A stretch of DNA of 64,000 bases. Source: Aselliscus stoliczkanus. Taxonomy: Eukaryota > Chordata > Mammalia > Chiroptera > Hipposideridae. A program made the translations under genes and the position numbers. How positions within the stretch are numbered: position 1 is the stretch's first letter; the number at the start of each line of letters is the position of its first letter. The notes below the pieces were generated by a model that saw only the letters and a program-made list of their open reading frames with translations, was not told the origin of the DNA and made no database searches. Location of the stretch: contig CM066727.1 of NCBI GenBank assembly GCA_033961575.1, forward strand, positions 114,006,434-114,070,433, written 5' to 3'. Positions 24,451 to 35,379 of this stretch are shown here, piece by piece.

Positions 24451-24899
24451 CTACGGATAAGGTGGGAGAAAAATCAGGCTGTTCACACATATGCATAGAA
24501 AAAATTGTTTATTTACAGATTTACAGCACTGCCACCAAGGAATAGCCTGAAAACCAACAAAGAATTCCTGCTGCAAAAATTTTCGAACGCTTTCAAATGC
24601 TCTTCTATCAATAGTGGCATATTGGTAACAATGTTTCAGGAACATGTATTTCAGCATGTACTTTATGAAGCACAATGAAATCATAAAACAAAAGAAGGGC
24701 ATAAAATAGCTTGAAATGACCAGAAAAAGGTCAGAGAATTTATGTTGGAAATATGGAAACAGTCTCCTGACATCAATGCTATGAAATAGGAGAATGGATG
24801 AAGAAAGGTTTTGTAATACAACTCTAATTTTATGATTATTAAATCTTTCAAACGTTCAAAAGGCTATATACAATGCATTTGTAAATGAAAATAATGATA

Positions 24900-26425
24900 T
24901 AAACATCTGGGAATCCAGCTTAAGCAACAGAACTATATATCCACATCTGAAGCTCCCTCTCCTATTCCACTGCTTCCACACTAAAAATAACCTGTATCCT
25001 AAAAATGTTTAAAATCTCTTTGCTTTTATTATCGTTTTGCTACATATATGAATCCTTCACTTATTTTGCATGTTTTTGAAATTTACATATATTTTATTAA
25101 TAAACTATTTTTTCTTTTCAGTATGTTTTGAGACTCATACTGATAGATGGGTATAATGTAGTTTTTTTTTATCCCTTTTGTTTTCATTGCAAAAAACATA
25201 CAGGAATTGTTTTAACCCATTCCCAAATAGACATACCTGTGCAAGAATTTCTCCAAGATACAGGCCTACAAACTGAATCATTAGCATACCTTTAACGTTA
25301 CTAATTATGTTCCAGGAAGTTGCACTAATTTATACTTATATGAGTAGCCATCTGGTGGATATAAATATGTCATTATACTTTTAAAATGCATGCCCCTGGC
25401 TACTGAGGTTGAACATCTCATAGAGTATTCGGCCATTCCTGTTTCCACTTCTGTAAAATAGCTATTTAAACATTTTGCCCATTTTTCAATAAGAATATCT
25501 TTTTCTTAATGACTTATAAGTATTCTTTATATATTCTGGCTCTTAATCCTTTACCTGTTAAACGTTACCCAAATATTTTCTTCCAGTCTATGAATTATTT
25601 CTTTGATTGGTATGTTTTTATTTACAAAATTTAGTATTTTTAATTGTTTCAAATGTATCAATCTCCTTTATGGTTTGCCATTTTGTGACTTTTTCACAGT
25701 CTTCCCCATCATAAATTCCTATAGATATCCCTTGAAAATTTTGTCATTTTGTCTTCCACACTGAAGTCATTAATCTACCCAAAGCCGACGTTGTATACAG
25801 TATGAGGCAGAGATATGAGTATAATTTCATTTTTGGTATATGGTATGAGGTAAGAACAAAATTTCATTTTTTAAATATACTGATAACTAATAGTCCCAGC
25901 AGTACTTACATGCATTGTTACTCTGTCATATATGAAGTTTTATATACACATGGGCCTGTTTTGTGGCTCTCTACTCTGGTATCTTTGTATATTTCTGTGC
26001 CAAATCTATACTACCTTCATTACTACACCTTTATAAGAAGTGTGAGTATCTATTATAGTAAGTCAAGCCTGCCTACCTTGTTTTTCTTCTTCAGAATGGT
26101 TGTGACTATTCTCGGCCCTTTACACTTCTATAAATTTCAGAACCAGCTTGTCAAGTTCCACTAAACCAACCAACCACCAACCAACCAACCACAACAACCA
26201 AAACTCAACAGCAGCCTTTTGGGGTTTTGATTGCAATTATACCAAGTCTATCAATTTGGGAAGGAGGGACACTTTCATGCTCTTGAATCTTTGAATTTAT
26301 TAACATGGCATCTCTCTCTAGTTATTTAGTTCTCCTTAAAAGGCTTTCAACAGTACTAACATTTTCTTAAGAAAAGACTTACATTTATTTTATTCGTAGG
26401 TATCTTATATGTTTTGTCATTTTAA
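24900..26425 (-). repeat. Old L1 (L1M-type), 3' half
   Basis: The plus strand shows complements of ancient L1: 'ATACCTGTGCAAGAATTTCTCCAAGATACAGG', 'ACATTTTGCCCATTTTTCAATAAG', 'ATATATTCTGGCTCTTAATCC', 'ATCAATTTGGGAAGGAGGGACACTTTC'. No frame is kept. It appears to continue at 31560-32270 beyond later insertions. Confidence 0.75.
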
Positions 26426-26429
26426 ATTC

Positions 26430-26789
26430 CAGACATCGTGTCTTACACGTTGTTCCTTATACAAAGTAAATACTCTTAAAAAAGTACTTTTTCAACACTG
26501 TAAATATTAACACGTAATTCACTATTATCATCTAATATCCAGTCTATATTCAAATTTCCCCAGTTGTCTTAAAAAAATTTTTACACTTGGCTTGAATACA
26601 AATCCGAAAATGATTTGAAGCACAATCCACTGCACTGTTTGTTAAATCTTTCAACTATCTCGAGAACAGTCCCTCACCACCTCCTCTGTCCGCGTTTTTT
26701 AAATGTCACTCAGTTGGCAAAGAATCTACAAAATGATTCCCATTTTAGATTGTTTGCTTCTTCATGGTGTCATTTAACTTGTTTCCTTT
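26430..26789. repeat. Ancient repeat X, lower part
   Basis: 'ATCATCTAATATCCAGTCTATATTCAAATTTCCCCAGTTGTC' and 'CTTCTTCATGGTGTCATTTAACTTGTTTCC' belong to a common ancient mammalian repeat that I recognise but do not name. It continues at 31232 after the intervening L1. Confidence 0.55.
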
Positions 26790-26972
26790 TTATTTCTTTT
26801 AATTTTTTATTATTAATTTCAGGTGTACAAAACAATGCAACAGTTACGCTTTTCACCCCTCATTGGGGAAGTGACAACCCCCTTCCCCAATCCACCCCCC
26901 CCACCCCAGATATCGTAAATATCTATTACAATTCCATTGATTCCACTTCCCACACTGTACTCCACATCCCGT

Positions 26973-27021
<49 letters not shown>

Positions 27022-27328
27022 ACTATAGTTGTGATATAATATTATTCAAAGGCAGCTTCAGATGTACAGTGCATGCTCAGGCCTCTACACCATCCATGAA
27101 GTAGTCTCCCTAAGAAGACATGAGTCCATCTGGCCCCCTCAAAAATATTTACAACATTATTGACTATATTCCCAAACTGTCTTTCCTATCCCTGTGGCAA
27201 TATTGAAGTTACCAATTTATGTTATCTCGTCCTTGCCCCTCTTCCCTCACCACCCCTATCTAGTAATCATCAGTTTTTCCTGTGTCTCTGACACTATTCC
27301 TGTTTACATTGCTCATTTATTCAGTTCT

Positions 27329-30300
27329 TTAGATTCCACATATAAGTGAGATCATATGGTATGTCTTTCTCTGACTTATTTCACCTAAAATAATGTTCCC
27401 TAGGTCCATCCATATCGTTGCAAATGGTACAATTTCCTTCTTCTTTATAGCTGAGTAATACTCCATTGGGTAAATGTACCACAGTTTCTTACTCCAGTCA
27501 TCTACCGATGGGCATTTCGATTGTTTCCAAGTCTTGGCTATTGTAAAAAGTGCAGCAATAAACATAGGGATGCATATATTTTTTCGAATTAGTGTCTTAG
27601 GTTTCTCTGGATGGATACCTAAGAGTGGAATTGCTGGGTCATAAGGTAGTTCCATTTCCAGCTTTGTTTTTTTGTTGTTTTTTTTTCCGAGGGCAGTGTC
27701 ACTGGCCCTCATATGTGGGACCGAACCAGGGCGGCTGGCTTCCCAAGCCAGCGCTTAACCACCGTGCCACTCGGCCAGCCCATTTGTTGATTTATTGATG
27801 ATAACCATTCTGACCGGAGTGAGGTGGTATCTCATTGTGGTTTTCATTTGCATTCTCTAATGATTAGTGAAGTTGAACATTTTTTCATATGCCTGTTGGC
27901 TATCTATGTCCTCTTTAGAGAAATGTCTCTTCATATCCTCTGCCCATTTTTTAATTGGGGTTTTTCTTGGTGTTGAGTGTTTTATAAATTTTGGATATAA
28001 ACCCCTTATCAAATATATCGTTAACAAATATCTTCTCCCATTCAGTAGGCTGCCTTTTTATTTTATTGATGATTTCCTTTGCTGTGAAAAAACTTTTAAG
28101 TTTGATGTAACCCCATCTGTTCATTTTTTCTTTTATTTCCCTTTCCCGAGGGGACATATCAGTAAAAATACTGCTTAGGGTAATGCCTGCAAATTCACTC
28201 CCTATGTTTTCTTATAGGAGTTTCATGGTTTCAGGACTTACATTTAAGTCTTTAATCCATTTTGAATTTGTTCTTGTATACAGTGTAAGGAGGTGGTCCA
28301 ATTTCATTTTTTTTATGTCAGTCCAATTTTCCCAGCACCATTTATTGAATAGACTATCTGTACCCCAATGTAAATTCTTGCTTCTGTTGTCATAGATTAA
28401 TTGACCGTATGTGAATAGATTTATTTCTGGGCTCTCTATTCTGTTCTATTGGTATATGTGCCTGTTTTTATGGCAGTACCATACTGTTTTGATTATTGTA
28501 GCCTTGTAATAGGATTTTATGTCGGGTAGTGTGATACCCCTGACTTTGTTTTTTTTCCTCAGGATTGCCATGGCTATTGGGGGTCTTTATGGTCCACTAT
28601 AAATTTTATGATTGTATTTTCTATTTCTGTGAAAAATGCCCTTGTTAGTTTAATAGGAATTGCAATGCATCTATATATTGCTTTAGGCCGTATGGACATT
28701 TTAACTATATTAATTCTTCCTACCCATGAGAATGGTAGGTGTTTCCATTTATTTGTATCTTCTTTAATTTCTCTCTTCAGTGTCTTATAATTTTCTGAGT
28801 ACAGGTCTTTTACTTCTTTGGTTAAATTTATTCTGAGGTATTTTATAGTATTTTACAGTTCTTGAAGCAACTGTAAATGGGACTGTTTTCATAATTTCTC
28901 CTACTGATAGTTTGTTATTGGTGTATACAAATGCAAATGATTTCAGAATATTGATTTTGTATCCTGCTACCTTAATGAATTCATTTATCAGTTCCGCTAG
29001 TTTTTTGATGGAGGCTTTGGGGTTCTTCATGTCATCTGCATATGACAATTTGACTTCCTCCTTACCATTTTGGATGCCTTTGATTTCTTTTTCATATCTG
29101 ATTGCTGTTGCTAGAACTTCCAGAATTATGTTGAATAAAAGAGGAGAAAGTGGACAGCCTTGTCTTGTTCTTGATCTTAAGGGGAATGGTTTTAGCTTTT
29201 CCCCATTGAGTATGATGTTAGTTGTGGGTTATCATATATGGCCTTTATTATGTTGAGATATGATCCCTCTATTCCCACTTTGCTAACAGTTTTTATCATA
29301 AATGGCTGCTGGATTTTGTCAAATGCTTTTTCTGCATCTATTGATATGACTATATGATTTTTATTTTTCATTTTGTTGATGTGGTGTATCACATTGATTT
29401 GCGGATATTGCACCAACCTTGCATACTGGGGATGAATCCCACCTGATCATGGTGTACAATCTTCTTAATATATTGCTGAATTCTGTTTGCTAATATTTTG
29501 TTGAGGATTTTTGCATCTATGTTCATCAGGGATATCGACCTATAGTTTTCCTGTTTTGTACTACCTTTGTTTGGTTTTGGAATCAGGGTGATCATGGCCT
29601 CATAGAACGAGTTTGGAAGCCTTCCCTTCTTCTGGATTTTTTGAAGTAGTTTGAGAAGAATAGGTGATAATTCTTATTTGAATGTTTGGTAAAATTCACT
29701 TGTAAAGCCATCTGATCCAGGGCTTTTGTTTGTTGGGAGTGTGTTGATTACTGATTCAATTTCCTTGGTACTAATCAGTGTATTCAGATTTTCCGTTTCT
29801 TTTTGCGTTAGCTTTGGAAGGTTGTATGCTTCTAGAAAATTATCCATTTCTTCCAGGTTGTCAAATATGTTGGCTTATAGTTGCTCACAGCAATTTCTTA
29901 AACTTTTTTGCATTTCTGTGGTGTCTGTTGTCACTTCACCTCTTTCATTCCTGATTTGATTAATTTGTGTCTTCCCTCTCTCTTTTTTTTTTTTTTGATA
30001 GTCTTGCTAGAGGTTTGTCAATTTTGTTTATTTTCTCAAAAAACAGCTCTTGGTTTCATTGATCTTTTGTATTGTTTTTCTGGTCTCTATTTCATTTATT
30101 TCCGTTCTGGTCTTAATATTATCTCCTTCCTTGTACTCCCTTTGGGCTTATTTTGCTGTTTTCCAGTTCCCTGAGATGTAAGGATAACCTGTTGATTTGA
30201 GATTTTTCTTCCTGCTTTAGGTAGGCCTGCACTGCTATCAACTTCCCTCTTAGAACTGCTTTCACTCCATCCCAGAGATTTTGGGTCGTGGTGTTTTCCT

Positions 30301-31140
30301 TTTTGTTTGTCTCAAGGTATCTTCTGATTTTTCCCTTGATCTCATTCTTCACCCACTCACTATTTAGTAACATGTTATTCAGCCTCCATGTATTTCTGTG
30401 TTTTCCAGTTTTTTTCTTGCCGTTGATTTCTAATTTCATAGCACTGTGGTCAGAGAAGATATTTGATACGATTTCAATTTTCTTAAATTTATTGAGACTT
30501 GTTTTGTGGTCCAATATGTGGTCGATCTTGGAAAATGTTCCATGTGCACTTGACAAGAATGTATATTCTGTAGCTTTGGGGTGAAATGCTCTGAAAATAT
30601 GAATTAAATCCAGCTGGTCGAATTTGTCAGTTAAGGCCGCTCTTTTCACATTGATTTTCTGTCTGGAGGATCTGTCCATTGGTGACAGCAGGGTGTTGAA
30701 ATCCCCTACTATGATAGTGTTACTGTTGATCTCCATCTTTATGTCTCACAATATCTGTTTTATATATTTAGGAGCTCCTTGTTAGGTGCATAGTTGTTTA
30801 CTAGGGTTATGTCCTCTTGTTGGATCGATCCTTTTATCATTATGAAGTGCCCTTCTTTGTCCTTTATTCTATTCTTCAATTTAAAGTCAATTTTATCTGA
30901 TATAAGTATTGCAACTCCAGTTTTTTTCTCAGATCCATTTACATGAAATACTTTACTCCATCCCTTTACTTTCAGCCTGTATGTGTCTTTTGATCTGAGG
31001 TGAGTCTCTTGTGTACAGCATAGGCAAGGGTCTTGCTTTCTTATCCATTCGGCCACCCGATGTCCTTTGATTGTAGCTTTTAATCAATTTACATTTCATG
31101 TGATTATTTATAGGTATGTAGTTATTGCTATTTAGTTATT
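27329..31140 (-). pseudogene. L1 ORF2 remnant (endonuclease and RT)
   Basis: Reading down the minus strand: endonuclease (open 31056-30760, CTQETHLRSKDTYRLKVKGW; open 30736-30119, VGDFNTLLSPMDRSS and FSDHSAMKLEI, with the SDH active-site motif), then RT ([17 protein letters not shown] at about 29340-29290; YADDM at about 29043-29029), then the C-terminal part ending MISLICGI at about 27333. Open pieces are separated by frameshifts and stops. The catalytic motifs themselves survive. Confidence 0.85.
27678..27782 (-). mobile_element. Short SINE inside the antisense L1
   Basis: Antisense GAGGGCAGTGTCACTGGCCC ... GCCACTCGGCCAGCCC. A short TTTGTTG repeat at 27671-27677 and 27783-27789 flanks it. 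Confidence 0.8.
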
Positions 31141-31231
31141 TGTGTTTCTGGTCTTCATTAGTTAGGTTGTTTTTTCTTTCTTTTGCCTAAAGAAGCCCTT
31201 TTAGCATTTCTTGCAATTAGCTTATTTCTTT

Positions 31232-31560
31232 ATCTCCTGCTTTTTTCATTAGATATTGAAAGTTAGCTTTAAAAACTTGAACAAATTCAGTTTTGACATT
31301 TTAGGTCAAAATATTAAATAATGGTGTTGTACACTTCTTAATGCCTCACATCAGAAAGCATATAATGTTTGGTTTCCACTCTCAGTGAAGTTAAGATTCA
31401 TCAGTGAATAATAAGAATGAAGATAGTGATAGCCTGGTTTCTATTGTGTGTATAGTTCCCCTTTCATCAACTTTTCATTCAGTGGTTCCATACACTAATG
31501 AACTCTTCCTGAAAACATTATTTCAATGGTATTTTTAAATGAAATTTTCTAACATTTTCT
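31232..31560. repeat. Ancient repeat X, upper part
   Basis: 'AATGGTGTTGTACACTTCTTAATGCCTCACATCAGAAAGCATATAATGTTTGG' continues the repeat interrupted at 26790. Confidence 0.5.
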
Positions 31561-32270
31561 TTCTGCCATGTGGATGTACATGTACTTGATTTCTGTATAT
31601 GGGTTATTTATATCTGGCAAACTTGGTAAATGTTCCTGCTAATACTAATAATTTTTCTGTGGATTCTTTTGGGTTTTCTGTACAGACAGTCACATAATAC
31701 ATGATTTTTTAAAAATCTTTACACATTTTTCCTTGTCTTACTGAACTTCCTAAAAGTTCCAGAACCATGATGAAACAAGTAGTGAGTGTGGGTATCTTTG
31801 TCTGTCTCCTAATTCTAGAGGAAATGACTTTTACATTTCACCATTGACTATGGTATTTACTACAGCTTTTTCTGTAGAAACTTTTTATTTATTTCTTGTC
31901 TGCCAAAAGTTGCTATTGTTTTACTTGTGAATGCGTGAATGCTAAAGTTATTGACAGGCTTTTGAGATTTTCTAATATTAAACCAATTTTACCATGAGAT
32001 AAACTGTTATTTTACATTTTGTGTAATTTTTTTTTTTGAGGGCAGTGTCACTGGCCCTCACATGGTATCCGAACCGTGGCTGCTGGCATCCCAAGCCAGC
32101 TCACAACCAACAAGCCACTCAGTCGGCCCATATTTTGTGTAATATTTACCTCTGTTAATTTTACTTCCTTTCAGCTCAACCATACATTTATACAATTAAT
32201 GAGAAAAACTGGCATTTTTATGGTTTTGTGGAATCCTGTGTATAAGGTTTTGAAAACACACATCTTGCTG
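31561..32270 (-). repeat. Old L1, upper portion, split by a SINE
   Basis: 'CTTGATTTCTGTATATGGGTTATTTATATC...GGATTCTTTTGGGTTTTCTG...CAGAACCATGATGAAACAAGTAGTGAGTGTGGGTATC' is the complement of the ancient L1 RT region, collinear with 24900-26425. Confidence 0.65.
32031..32131 (-). mobile_element. Short SINE in old L1
   Basis: Antisense GAGGGCAGTGTCACTGGCCC ... GCCACTCAGTCGGCCC, with ATTTTGTGTAAT duplicated at about 32017-32028 and 32134-32145. Confidence 0.85.
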
Positions 32271-32435
32271 TTCAAAGTGCGATCCATGAACTCACAACGT
32301 TAGCAACACCTGGGAGCTTGTTAAAAATACGCAATTCTCATGTTCACTCCAGATCTACTGAATCAGAATCTGCCTTGTAACAAGGTCTCCAGGCAATACA
32401 AATGCACACTAAAGTTTAAGAAGCACCAGTCTACT
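32270..32435 (+). repeat. MER5A-like element
   Basis: 'CAAAGTGCGATCCATGAAC...CACCTGGGAGCTTGTTAAAAATACGCAATTCTC...CTACTGAATCAGAATC...ATGCACACTAAAGTTTAAGAAGCACC' follows the MER5A (hAT) consensus. Confidence 0.8.
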
Positions 32436-32609
32436 ACAGGCTTTGCTCTCCAGGCTCTGCCCTATTTACTTTGTTAGTGTCCCCTCAACCTCTGTCTCAT
32501 AAAATCCAAATGCAAATTTAGGTAAATCTGTTAGGTCATAACTCCTACTGACCACCCCCTCCAACTCCCACACCACTTTAACTAAATATATCTTATGACA
32601 TGTTAATTT

Positions 32610-32765
32610 GTTCCCTATGGTAGAGTGATCCATATTCATGTTATCTTACACCTATAAATGCCTCCCAAGAATTTAAGGTCCATGTCTGATACATTTTCAT
32701 AGTTCCCAATTTCTAATATAGTTCATCATAGTGTATAGATGGCTCATTAAGTATTTGTTGAGCAG
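32610..32765 (+). repeat. L2 3' end fragment
   Basis: 'ATTTAAGGTCCATGTCTGATACATTTTCATAGTTCCC...GGCTCATTAAGTATTTGTTGAG' matches the L2 3' end. Confidence 0.6.
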
Positions 32766-33660
32766 ATGCACAAAAAGGAAGGGCAGAAGAAGCTGAAGAC
32801 AAAGTAGTATGTTGCTGTATCAAGGTTCTAATGGTCCAAGAACTGTCAGCGTGAGAGACAATGAGAGTAATTGGACTGAACGGACAGCAGGTGGTGGCAA
32901 GAACCGCATTGTAGTTTTCAGCGCCACTAAAACCACCTTGGAGCATTCTGACACATAATCAACTCCACAGATTTAAACACATAGGAAAGAGGCAAGTTTT
33001 ACTGTAGCCAGAAGAGCTACATCATCCCCCAAAGCTAAGAAATGACATTGCCTAGGGATGGAACCAGACCAGAGCAAAAGAAAACCAGAGAAGCCATTCT
33101 CACTAATCACTGTGTAATTTGCAGATTTGTTTTATTACCACAGTCATTGCCTGTTTCCAAAATTATGTAAAGATAAGAATCCAGCACTGTTAGTATATTC
33201 AAAATCAGTTTATAGGGTCTGAAAAAAACTGACCGAGGATACAACACAATGCAACGACTGTATTGTGCCAAGAACTCTGAGTGTGTGGTAGAGAAACAGA
33301 ACCAAAGAAAAGCCTGCCTTAGAACAGTGCCATTTAACTTCATTTTTTAAAAAGTAGGGGAGGATGCTGTTCTATGTTGCTCACTCTGGATTTCTCCCTG
33401 ATTTACTCAAAATCACAGAAGGAAAGCATCAAGCATTTTTACGGAAAGCATCCATTTCTTTTATGCATTAGTTTAATTTCAATCATTGTCTAAAACAGTA
33501 CATACAACCTTAGACTTTTGAGTAAAGTTTTCATAGAAAACTTTCAAGAAAAATAAAGATATATGTCCTCATGTCCCACCTCTATTTTTCTCCCTTGTAA
33601 ATTTTATTTGTCTTCCCCAACACTCTTCATTTAATTCTCTTCTCTCTTTCATATTTTTCT
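32766..33660. other. Intronic sequence, nothing recognised
   Basis: Mixed composition. Minus-strand open frames of 77-78 codons have no recognisable similarity or splice context. Confidence 0.5.
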
Positions 33661-33689
33661 TTTTCTTTTTTTTTTAAAAAATATATTTT

Positions 33690-33775
33690 TCTATTTAAAT
33701 GCCTGAGACCTCATAGACTCGAGCAGGGATCGAACCCTATGGAGGTTGCTGGCCCCATGACCTAGGAAAAGTAAT
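33690..33775 (-). repeat. tRNA-like fragment (old SINE?)
   Basis: On the minus strand there is a B-box-like 'AGGGTTCGATCCC' within a GC-richer block behind a T-rich tail. The head does not match the SINEs elsewhere in the window. It could be an older tRNA-derived SINE. Confidence 0.35.
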
Positions 33776-34130
33776 GTTCTAGTATGAACAGAACAATGAA
33801 ACAAATACTAAGGCTTTTTATCACCTGCTATCTTGTTGCCCTCTTTTAGCTGAAAGTGTTTTTGTAGATATTAGTCCATTTACATCTCCCCCACAAGGCT
33901 ATGCTAATGATGAATGCTCTGAATGCTATAGTTCAATCATACTGCACAAAAGTATATTAAATTGTATATGCAGACAGAATACACCACCCACATTTTCTCA
34001 CCTGGTGATTTCACAGGGTTCGGGTTAAAAAGTAGTTTAACTGGGACATTTTATTAAAACATGCATAATGTAGAGGTAATAGCACACGGCTACTGTGGAA
34101 ATGCAGGCATTAACAAAAGCTTAATAATAA

Positions 34131-34582
34131 GATCTGGCTGAGTGGCTCGTTGGTTAAGTGCTGGCTTGGGTGGCCAGGAGCCCTGGTTGGGATCACATAT
34201 GAGGGCCAGTAACACTGCCCTCTACAGCTAATATGGTGAACAACAGCTCCACCTGGAACTGGGCTGCTGTGAGTCCCTGAGACGGTATAGCTGCAGCCCC
34301 TGGTGCAGTGGGCTGCCATAGGCTACAGTGAGTGGTCGGCAGCCAGCGTGAGTGGCTGGCAGCGGCATGAGCTGCCAAGAGCCGCTGTGAGCAGCCGTCC
34401 AGAGGCCGACGACCGATCTGCCTCACCCAAGAAGAGCGCAATAGTGATACCAACATCGGCTGGTGAAGCAACATCCTCCACAACAAGAGTGAAGAATAAA
34501 AGGACAGCAACTTACCTGTTCCCCTTCCCCGGTTCCCCAATGCTGTTCCCCTCCCCCAATTCCCCAATCAAATCTATTTTAA
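34131..34582 (+). mobile_element. Long tRNA-derived SINE
   Basis: Long-type SINE with a slightly changed head ('GATCTGGCTGAGTGGCTCG'), body and 'CCCCAATTCCCCAATCAAATC' tail. Perfect 16-bp TSD AAAAGCTTAATAATAA at 34115-34130 and 34583-34598, suggesting a fairly young insertion. Confidence 0.92.
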
Positions 34583-34734
34583 AAAAGCTTAATAATAAGC
34601 AGATATATTAAATAGATAATGGTAACAGCTTTTCTGGTGCAATTAAATGCTAGTTAGATGTTTGTGAATTTTCTTTTAAAAAGGAGGAAAAATCAATTCT
34701 TGCAATGTTAACTCACAGCTAGTGTCCTAAAGGC

Positions 34735-34875
34735 TTGCCACCCAAAGCACTCTCCCCAGACCAGCAGTGTCAGTGCCACCTGGGAGCTTGTAGAAAAGCA
34801 CACACCTAGGATCTACAAACTGAACAAACTCCCATTCAATATGTATGACATGGAAGTTTGGGAAGCACTGTTCTT
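34735..34875 (+). repeat. MER5A-like element
   Basis: 'CCAGACCAGCAGTGTCAGTGCCACCTGGGAGCTTGTAGAAAAGC...GGAAGTTTGGGAAGCACTG' follows MER5A with an internal gap. Confidence 0.75.
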
Positions 34876-35184
34876 AAGTACCTGACCGCATGAACTGCAT
34901 TACCTAACACCTAAAACGTAAGTTGTGTTGTGGAGCTATCCCTGGGCAAGGCTGGATCTGCTGCACGAATCAACAGGGCAATACTCATAAATAATCCGGG
35001 CGACACTGAAGGACATCTCATACAACAGGCTAGAAATGGTGAAAGGGTGGCAATTCCCACCTAAGCATAACACAATTAATCCAACCCTCTGCACCACACT
35101 CCAAGGAGCTAAAATCATTTAAAAGTGTGTTACATTCTACTTATTATGTCTGACCACACAAGGACATAGAGAACCAGAAAGAGA

Positions 35185-35375
35185 GGAAAGTATAGCATGC
35201 AGCGAACATGAAATCAGAGGTACTGGATTTGCACCCTAGGCTCTACTGCCTTGTAGCTATGACCCTGAGTAAATGCCCTAACTCCTCGGAACCTTAATTT
35301 TCTTATCTGTAAAATGCGAAAATATCGTTCATTTTATGGAGCTGTTACAATCTGAAGTGAGCTAAAGAATGAGAC
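35185..35375 (+). repeat. MIR element
   Basis: 'GGATTTGCACCCTAGGCTCTACTGCCTTGTAGCTATGACCC...AACCTTAATTTTCTTATCTGTAAAATG' is a clear MIR core. Confidence 0.85.
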
Positions 35376-35379
35376 TGGC

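Larger units (their letters stand above)
26800..31221 (-). mobile_element. Antisense L1, 5'-truncated, nearly complete ORF2
   Basis: A 4.4-kb L1 on the minus strand (sense with respect to ERC1 transcription). It starts at the end of ORF1 ('ATGCTAAAAGGGCTTCTTTAG' complement at about 31185-31207) and ends in an A-rich tail near 26800. The candidate 10-bp TSD TTATTTCTTT lies at 26790-26799 and 31222-31231. The 3' UTR contains a (TA)n tract (26976-27015). A short SINE sits at 27678-27782, with about 140 bp of L1 sequence missing there. Younger-looking than the L1 at 1039, but ORF2 has frameshifts and stops. Confidence 0.88.
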
